A stretch of 64,000 nt of DNA, taken from positions 467,093-531,092 of the forward strand of contig WGNV01000001.1 in the NCBI GenBank assembly GCA_016124375.1, written 5' to 3'. How positions within the stretch are numbered: position 1 is the first letter of the stretch; each line of letters begins with the position of its first letter. Both the position numbers and the translations under genes were made by a program. The notes below the pieces were generated by a model, which saw only the letters and a program-made list of their open reading frames with translations, did no database searches and was not told where the DNA came from. The DNA comes from Tepidisphaera sp. Lineage in GTDB: Bacteria; Planctomycetota; Phycisphaerae; Phycisphaerales; UBA1924. Below are positions 59,558-64,000 of this stretch, piece by piece.

Positions 59558-60502
59558 TCACGATGCTTGTACGTCTGCCGTGGGCTCGGTGTTGCCCGAC
59601 TCGACAGCCGCCAGCCAGAACTCCTGCAGGGCGTAGAACTTGGGCCAGAAGTTCCTGGCGCTCGTGGGGCACGAGAAGATCTCTTTACCCCCGGACATCA
59701 CGTGCAGTTTGAAGTCTTTGATCTGCATGTCCTCGATGGCGGCATAGGGGACGAGCTGGCCTTTGAGCGAGCCACCGGCGGGGGTCAGGCCCTGGGCCGA
59801 GGCGCTGTGACCCTTGGCCAGTTCCAGCGTTTCGCCCTGAGCGAGGGATTCGACGAAGCGGGGCGACAGCGTGCTCGCGGCGATGTCGCGCACGGGGTCG
59901 AGGTCGGTGGGTGTTTCGATGAAGTTGTGGCGGAACAGATTGACCATGCCACCTTTGGCGAGCGTTTCTTTGTACCTGCTCGAGTGGGTGTAGATTTGGT
60001 GCCCTTCTTTGAACCATTTGAGCGTGATGCTGGTGCCGATGTAGCGGCCTTTGTGATACTGGCGGCTTTGTTCCATGCGCATCTCGTCGGCGTCGGCGTA
60101 GCGGATGGATGCGATCCGGCGTTGTTTGCGGTAGCGTGCGACACCTTGTTCGTAGAAGACATGCTTGTCGCGGCCTGAATAGAGCGTGACGCAGCCGCTG
60201 ACGAGCAGGCCCAGAGCGAAGATGCCGAGAAGGATTTGGCCCTCGATGGGCAAGCCAGTGGCGTGGCCGCGACCCGAGGACGCGTGATGAGCCGCACTGA
60301 AGACGCCAAAGAGCGCGCCGATGCCGCCCAATATCCAGACGACGCCCGTCGCGATGGCGTTCTTCGCGTTCGACCTGACGACCAGCACGTCGCCCAGCTC
60401 CGGGTCACGATTGAAACCAAGCGAGGGTGAATCTTCGCTCACGGGTGGGTCCTCATGCAGACGTGCTGCGATGGTATCGAGTGATGGGTGGGGGCTTGTC
60501 AA
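59558..60502 (-). CDS. membrane protein, paralogue 1 of a three-member family
   Basis: The 314-residue protein has two hydrophobic segments (about 49-68 and 92-112), a middle domain (YEQGVARYRKQRRIASIRYA, GRYIGTSITLKWFKEG) that resembles PH-like folds, and a C-terminal signature GHSASAQGLTPAGG, DFKLHVMSGGKEI and NFWPKFYALQEFWLAAVE shared closely with the paralogue at 61579-62463. No known function. Upstream of it lies a 125-base fragment of the NTF2-like gene. Confidence 0.7.
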   Translation of the reverse strand: MTSPHPSLDTIAARLHEDPPVSEDSPSLGFNRDPELGDVLVVRSNAKNAIATGVVWILGGIGALFGVFSAAHHASSGRGHATGLPIEGQILLGIFALGLLVSGCVTLYSGRDKHVFYEQGVARYRKQRRIASIRYADADEMRMEQSRQYHKGRYIGTSITLKWFKEGHQIYTHSSRYKETLAKGGMVNLFRHNFIETPTDLDPVRDIAASTLSPRFVESLAQGETLELAKGHSASAQGLTPAGGSLKGQLVPYAAIEDMQIKDFKLHVMSGGKEIFSCPTSARNFWPKFYALQEFWLAAVESGNTEPTADVQAS

Positions 60503-60514
60503 TGTGCGGGCTCG

Positions 60515-60630
60515 CCCGCCGCCACCATCAACACCAGCACGATCGCCAGCGGGCTCTCGAGCGTGTAGTGCTCGATGCCGTAGGTCTCAGACAGCGGCGC
60601 GGGCGGGGTTGGTTCAAAGAACGATTGCAT
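60515..60630 (-). pseudogene. truncated 5' fragment of the NTF2-like membrane protein gene
   Basis: Starts at an ATG equivalent (60630) and reproduces the first 38 codons of the gene at 58895-59518 (MQSFFEPTPPAPLSETYGIE and on), then is cut off. With nine further bases upstream it forms a near-identical 125-base repeat. The high identity contrasts with the diverged neighbouring paralogues, so the copying event is recent or the copy is kept identical by conversion. Confidence 0.75.
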
Positions 60631-60643
60631 CGTGCGAGCGTGT

Positions 60644-61582
60644 TCAGAAGTTCTCTACGTGCGCCGGGCGATCAGAGTTGCGTGCCTGACGAGCCGCCAG
60701 CCAGAAGGCCTGCACGGCCTGGAACTTGGGCCAGAAGTTCGGCGTGGTGCTCACGCACGTGTATTTCTGGCCGTTGGAGAGCCGGGCCACGAGTTCCAGA
60801 TTGTTGATCTCCAACGAGTCGATGTCGGCGTAGGCAGCCACGACGTCTTTGCCGAGGACCCGGGCGAAGCTAATGCCCGCCCCGCTCGCCACATGCCCGT
60901 TGGCGAGTTCGAACGATTCGCCCCGCGACAGGGCGTCGATAAACCGCGGCGCCAGCGCCGCCGCCGCGACCTCGCACACGTGGTCAAACGGCCCGGGCTC
61001 GTTGGAGAACGTCGTGCGACGGACCAACAGCAACACACTCTGCGAGTATTCGCGATAGCTGGCGCCGAACGAGAGCAATGTCCGCCCGCCGCTCTTCCAT
61101 GTCATCCTGATGCTTGTGCCCTGGTAGCCGCCCTTGCCATACCGGCGGTGGCGTGAACACCGGAACTCATCGGCCGCGTCATAAAAAAGCCTCGTGACAA
61201 CCCGCGAGTCACGGAGAAACTCGGCGCCGTGCCGGTAGAACACGTACGTGTCGTGCATGTGGACCAGGCCCCACACGCCCGCGCCGCAGATGAACAGCCC
61301 GGCGACGGCGGCGCCAACCAGCGCCAGCACGCCGCCGGTCGCCGAGCCGGCGGAGAGCGGGTTGCCGATCGCCCTGAAAGTAAACCAGAGAAAGAACAGC
61401 CCGAACAGCATCCCAGAGATGCCCATGACCAGCCGGGTCACTGGGTTCGACCATCGAAGTACGACGGGTCCAAACTCCTTGTCGTCACCCGTTGTGCCGC
61501 GTGTGCTTGGTGTGTTCGTGCGTGCTGTCCTCCCTTCCGAAAGATTCGGGAGAGATGATAACACGCTCCGACGGTTTGTCAC
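60644..61582 (-). CDS. membrane protein, paralogue 2 (most diverged)
   Basis: From GTG 61582 the product has 312 residues. It shares the architecture of its neighbours: two hydrophobic segments (about 52-72 and 82-106), a PH-like middle (FYRHGAEFLRDSRVVTRLFY, GGYQGTSIRMTWKSGG) and the C-terminal NFWPKFQAVQAFWLAAR. The loop that reads KGHSA-x2-QGLTPA in the others is ANGHVASGAGIS here. The GTG overlaps the TGA of the upstream paralogue (GTGA), indicating coupling; a longer frame to 61693 would overlap that gene. Confidence 0.7.
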   Translation of the reverse strand: MTNRRSVLSSLPNLSEGRTARTNTPSTRGTTGDDKEFGPVVLRWSNPVTRLVMGISGMLFGLFFLWFTFRAIGNPLSAGSATGGVLALVGAAVAGLFICGAGVWGLVHMHDTYVFYRHGAEFLRDSRVVTRLFYDAADEFRCSRHRRYGKGGYQGTSIRMTWKSGGRTLLSFGASYREYSQSVLLLVRRTTFSNEPGPFDHVCEVAAAALAPRFIDALSRGESFELANGHVASGAGISFARVLGKDVVAAYADIDSLEINNLELVARLSNGQKYTCVSTTPNFWPKFQAVQAFWLAARQARNSDRPAHVENF

Positions 61583-62463
61583 ATCTCCGGGGCTCGCTCC
61601 GGCGCGTCCTCGTCCGAGGCTTCCACCGCCGCCAGCCAGCACTCCTGCACCGCGTAAAACCTCGGCCAGAAGTTCTTCCCGTCGGTCGGGCACTTGATGA
61701 TCTCCTGGCCCCCCGACATCACGTGCAGCTTGAAGTCTTTGATCAGCATGTCCTCGACGGAGGCGTAGGAAACGAGTTGGCCCTTCATGGGGCCGCTCGC
61801 GGGCGTCAGCCCCTGCGAGTTCGCGCTGTGCCCCTTGCCAAGTTCCAGCGTTTCACCCCGCGCAAGCGCATCGCTCCATCGCGGCGTCAGGACAAAGGCC
61901 GCCAGATCCCGCACCGCGTCCATCTCCCGCGGCCCCTCCACAAACTTCTGCTTCAGCCACACCTTGAGGCCGCCCTTTTCCATCTTCTCCTTGTACATCC
62001 CGTTGTAGCGGAACACCCGCCGGCCCCCGCGAAGCCACGTCATGTTGATGCCGGTGCCGACGTACGCGCCGTTGTGATACGAGCGGGCTTCCTTGATGGT
62101 CAGGTCCTCGGCCTGGTCATACCTCAGCATCGCGCGAGTGTTGCCCCTCCGCGTCCGGGTCACGCCCAACTCGTAAAAGTTGAACCGGTCCCCAAACCGA
62201 ACCATCAGCACCACCCCCATGCCCCCCATCAACAGCCCCATCACCACGCCCCCGATGCGCAGCAGCCAGTCCGACCGTGCGGCATTCCCCGGCGTGCCCC
62301 ACCCCGAGCCCAGCAGCGAGCCATACATCAAAGTCCCGCCCAACCCGAGCAACATCAGGCCGACCAAGATCGCCGACGGCCCCAGCGACTTGGTGATGAT
62401 CCCCGCTCCGAGTTCCGGGTGGGGCGGCAGTTCAGGTTGCGGGGCAGAATCGCGCCGTGCCAT
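61579..62463 (-). CDS. membrane protein, paralogue 3
   Basis: The 294-residue protein has two hydrophobic segments (about 29-49 and 70-90), the PH-like middle (FYELGVTRTRRGNTRAMLRY, AYVGTGINMTWLRGG) and the C-terminal GHSANSQGLTPASGPMKGQL and NFWPRFYAVQECWLAAVE. It is closest to paralogue 1. GGAG lies upstream of the ATG at 62463. It is the first gene of the cluster on the minus strand and diverges from pfk. Function unknown. Confidence 0.7.
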   Translation of the reverse strand: MARRDSAPQPELPPHPELGAGIITKSLGPSAILVGLMLLGLGGTLMYGSLLGSGWGTPGNAARSDWLLRIGGVVMGLLMGGMGVVLMVRFGDRFNFYELGVTRTRRGNTRAMLRYDQAEDLTIKEARSYHNGAYVGTGINMTWLRGGRRVFRYNGMYKEKMEKGGLKVWLKQKFVEGPREMDAVRDLAAFVLTPRWSDALARGETLELGKGHSANSQGLTPASGPMKGQLVSYASVEDMLIKDFKLHVMSGGQEIIKCPTDGKNFWPRFYAVQECWLAAVEASDEDAPERAPEM

Positions 62464-62549
62464 GACGTCTCCAGGTGATCGACATGCGCATCGTAATGCC
62501 GACGGTTGGTTGCTGGCGCGGAAGAGATCGCACGGCTAACCTCTCACCC

Positions 62550-63677
62550 ATGACACTCGCCGAAACCTGCCCGACCATTCGCCGCATCGGGGTCTTGACC
62601 GGCGGGGGCGATTGCCCCGGCCTTAACGCCGTCATCCGCGCCGTCGCCATGGATGCCCTGTCCTGCGGCATCGAGGTCGTCGGCGTCGAAGACGGCTACC
62701 TCGGCCTCATCGAAAACCGCCTCCGCCCCATCGGCGATCGCGACCTCGTGGGCATCCTCAACCGGGGCGGCACCATCCTCGGCTCCAACAACAAGTCCAA
62801 CCCCTCCGCCTTCGTCGTCGGCAAAAACCCCCCGCCCCCCATGGGCGACGGCAAGCCCATCCTCAAAGACGTCACCCCCAAGTGCCTCGACAACCTCCGC
62901 CAGCACGGCGTCGAGGCCCTCGTCATCATCGGGGGCGACGGCACCCTCACCAGCGCCGCCACCTTCAACCGCCTCGGTGTCCCCACCGTCGGCGTCCCCA
63001 AGACCATCGACAACGACATCGTCGGCACCGAGATCACCTTCGGCTTCCAGACCGCCGTCGCCGTGGCCGCCGACGCCATGGACCGCTGCCGCACCACCGC
63101 CGACAGCCACCACCGCGCCATGGTCGTCGAGGTCATGGGCCGCAACGCCGGGTGGATCGCCCTGCACAGCGGCGTCGCCGCCGGGGCGGACGTCATCCTC
63201 CTCCCCGAAATTCCCTTCGACATGACCTCCATCTGGCAGAAGATCATCCACCGCAGCAAGCGCGGGCGCAAAAGCACCCTCATCTGCGTCGCCGAAGGCG
63301 CCAAGCCCAAGGGCGGCCAGCAGTTCGTCGGCAAGATCGACCCCACCAGCCCCGATCCCATCCGCCTCGGTGGCGTCGGCAAATGGCTCGCCGACGAAAT
63401 CGAAACCCAGACCGGCATCGAAGCCCGCTACGTCGTCCTTGGCCATGTCCAGCGGGGCGGCACGCCCACCGCGGGCGACCGCGTCCTCTCCACCATCCTC
63501 GGCAATCACGCCATGACCCTGCTGCGCCAGGGCAAGGTCGGCCGCATGGTCGCCGTCCAGGGCGGCAAGCTCACCGACATCGACCTCGAAGAGCCCGCCG
63601 GCAAGCAGCGCCTCGTGACCATGGACGACCCGGTCGTCCACGCCGCCCGCGCTGTGGGCACGTGCTTTGGGGATTGA
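62550..63677 (+). CDS. pfkA: 6-phosphofructokinase
   Basis: It phosphorylates fructose 6-phosphate. The 375-residue protein carries TGGGDCPGLNAVI (about 16-28), IIGGDGTLTSA (motif GGDGT), PKTIDND and GHVQRGGTPTAGDR. Gly in GGDG points to ATP use rather than PPi, whereas Lys in PKTIDND is shared with PPi-dependent and some ATP-dependent bacterial clades (group III), so ATP is favoured but not settled. Start ATG 62550 is preferred over 62475; TAACCT (62537-62542) lies seven bases upstream. Confidence 0.92.
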   Translation: MTLAETCPTIRRIGVLTGGGDCPGLNAVIRAVAMDALSCGIEVVGVEDGYLGLIENRLRPIGDRDLVGILNRGGTILGSNNKSNPSAFVVGKNPPPPMGDGKPILKDVTPKCLDNLRQHGVEALVIIGGDGTLTSAATFNRLGVPTVGVPKTIDNDIVGTEITFGFQTAVAVAADAMDRCRTTADSHHRAMVVEVMGRNAGWIALHSGVAAGADVILLPEIPFDMTSIWQKIIHRSKRGRKSTLICVAEGAKPKGGQQFVGKIDPTSPDPIRLGGVGKWLADEIETQTGIEARYVVLGHVQRGGTPTAGDRVLSTILGNHAMTLLRQGKVGRMVAVQGGKLTDIDLEEPAGKQRLVTMDDPVVHAARAVGTCFGD

Positions 63678-63773
63678 TGACTCCCCACTTGCATCGCGGC
63701 CGAGCCACGGTAGTCTGAACGCGAGCAGGCGCCACCCGCAGCGGAAGCACCCACGCCCGGAAAAGGAGCAACC

Positions 63774-64000
63774 ATGCCCCCGCCAAACAAGCCCTTGCCG
63801 CCCACCCCCAAAAGCCTCAACCAGGCACCCAAGAAGCCTCTGCCCCCGACGCCCGCAAAGGGCGGCATGAAGCCCGGCTATCAGAACAAAGGTCTCAATC
63901 TGGCCGGCAAGGCCGCGCCCAAGGCTCCGCCCAAGCCCGCCCACCTCACCCCGGGGTACAACAACGTCGGCCCCGCCAAGGTAAGCAAAGCGCCAAGCAA
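63774..64000 (+). CDS. Pro/Lys-rich protein, partial (runs off right edge)
   Basis: ATG 63774 has AAGGAG six bases upstream and opens an uninterrupted frame of 75 codons to the end of the window. The product is rich in Pro, Lys, Gly and Ala with repeats of KPLPPTP and KAPPKP. No domain is recognised. It could be an extracellular or nucleic-acid-binding low-complexity protein; too little is visible to decide. Confidence 0.6.
   Translation, partial: MPPPNKPLPPTPKSLNQAPKKPLPPTPAKGGMKPGYQNKGLNLAGKAAPKAPPKPAHLTPGYNNVGPAKVSKAPS

Noticed and set aside
1..64000. tRNA, rRNA or tmRNA genes
   Set aside because: I looked for T-loop-like GGTTCGAATCC and conserved rRNA, tmRNA, RNase P and SRP motifs on both strands and found none with a matching fold; apparent hits such as near 24064 and 51756 lie in coding or unstructured sequence.
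1..64000. Insertion sequence or prophage
   Set aside because: No transposase, integrase or phage structural gene was recognised; the repeat elements have no coding capacity.

Overview
ORGANISM. The window is very GC-rich chromosomal DNA that reads like a member of the Planctomycetota, most likely class Phycisphaerae. The pointers are four secreted proteins ending in tandem dockerin-like calcium loops of the N/D-x-DGV-x-DQGD type that finish in a GG-x-C tail, a protein with an LEPR-XLL-like motif (LESRQLLA), a prepilin-type protein, a PEP-CTERM-like tail, paired SPINDLY/GT41 glycosyltransferases and an LpxC of a lipid A-making cell. This is inference from gene content; no rRNA or tRNA is visible. 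LAYOUT. 1-4.8 kb: a zinc-ribbon membrane protein (runs off the left edge) and FtsK on the minus strand. 5-11.2 kb: two dockerin-tailed secreted proteins, a small membrane protein and an LEPR-XLL-like surface protein. 11.2-18 kb: LpxC, a solitary DNA methyltransferase, a DEAD-box-family helicase, a prolyl oligopeptidase and two small proteins. 18.2-21.6 kb: a large dockerin-tailed protein related to GH38 alpha-mannosidases. 21.6-27.7 kb (minus): GatB, two overlapping TPR-GT41 glycosyltransferases and a LuxR-type regulator. 28-33.7 kb: a FAD-dependent oxidoreductase, an unknown conserved protein, a kelch/galactose-oxidase-like dockerin-tailed protein and an SRPBCC protein. 33.7-37.2 kb: three consecutive genes with receiver-like N-termini ending in a diguanylate cyclase, which is preceded by a strikingly folded leader RNA. 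37.2-42.3 kb: CoaD, a P1B-4 metal ATPase, an Rrf2 regulator and LysS. 42.3-51.7 kb: a PLP enzyme, an S41-like protease, a prepilin-type protein, HIT, DUF721/DciA, an orphan ABC ATPase, NUDIX, ParB and a basic winged-helix protein. 52-58.8 kb: lipoprotein, CorC/HlyC, YbeY, an M19 dipeptidase, a PEP-CTERM-like secreted protein, an SDR and a YSC84 lipoprotein. 58.9-62.5 kb (minus): three related membrane proteins and an NTF2-like protein, with a fragment duplicated between them. 62.5-64 kb: phosphofructokinase and the start of a Pro/Lys-rich protein. HOW IT WORKS TOGETHER. Most is housekeeping (chromosome partition and segregation, tRNA charging, CoA, lipid A, glycolysis) interleaved with envelope and secreted proteins. 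Likely transcription units are GT41 pair (with LuxR just upstream), YbeY-CorC-lipoprotein, CoaD-ATPase, the pseudo-receiver/GGDEF genes, and the 62.4-58.9 kb membrane cluster. MOST UNUSUAL. The strongest candidates for new biology are the three-way-junction RNA at 35570-35664, a widespread -10-like box 5-10 nt before start codons that suggests many leaderless mRNAs, a terminator at 47611-47648 with no gene to terminate, and several families of dispersed repeats, one of which lies in frame inside a glycosyltransferase gene.
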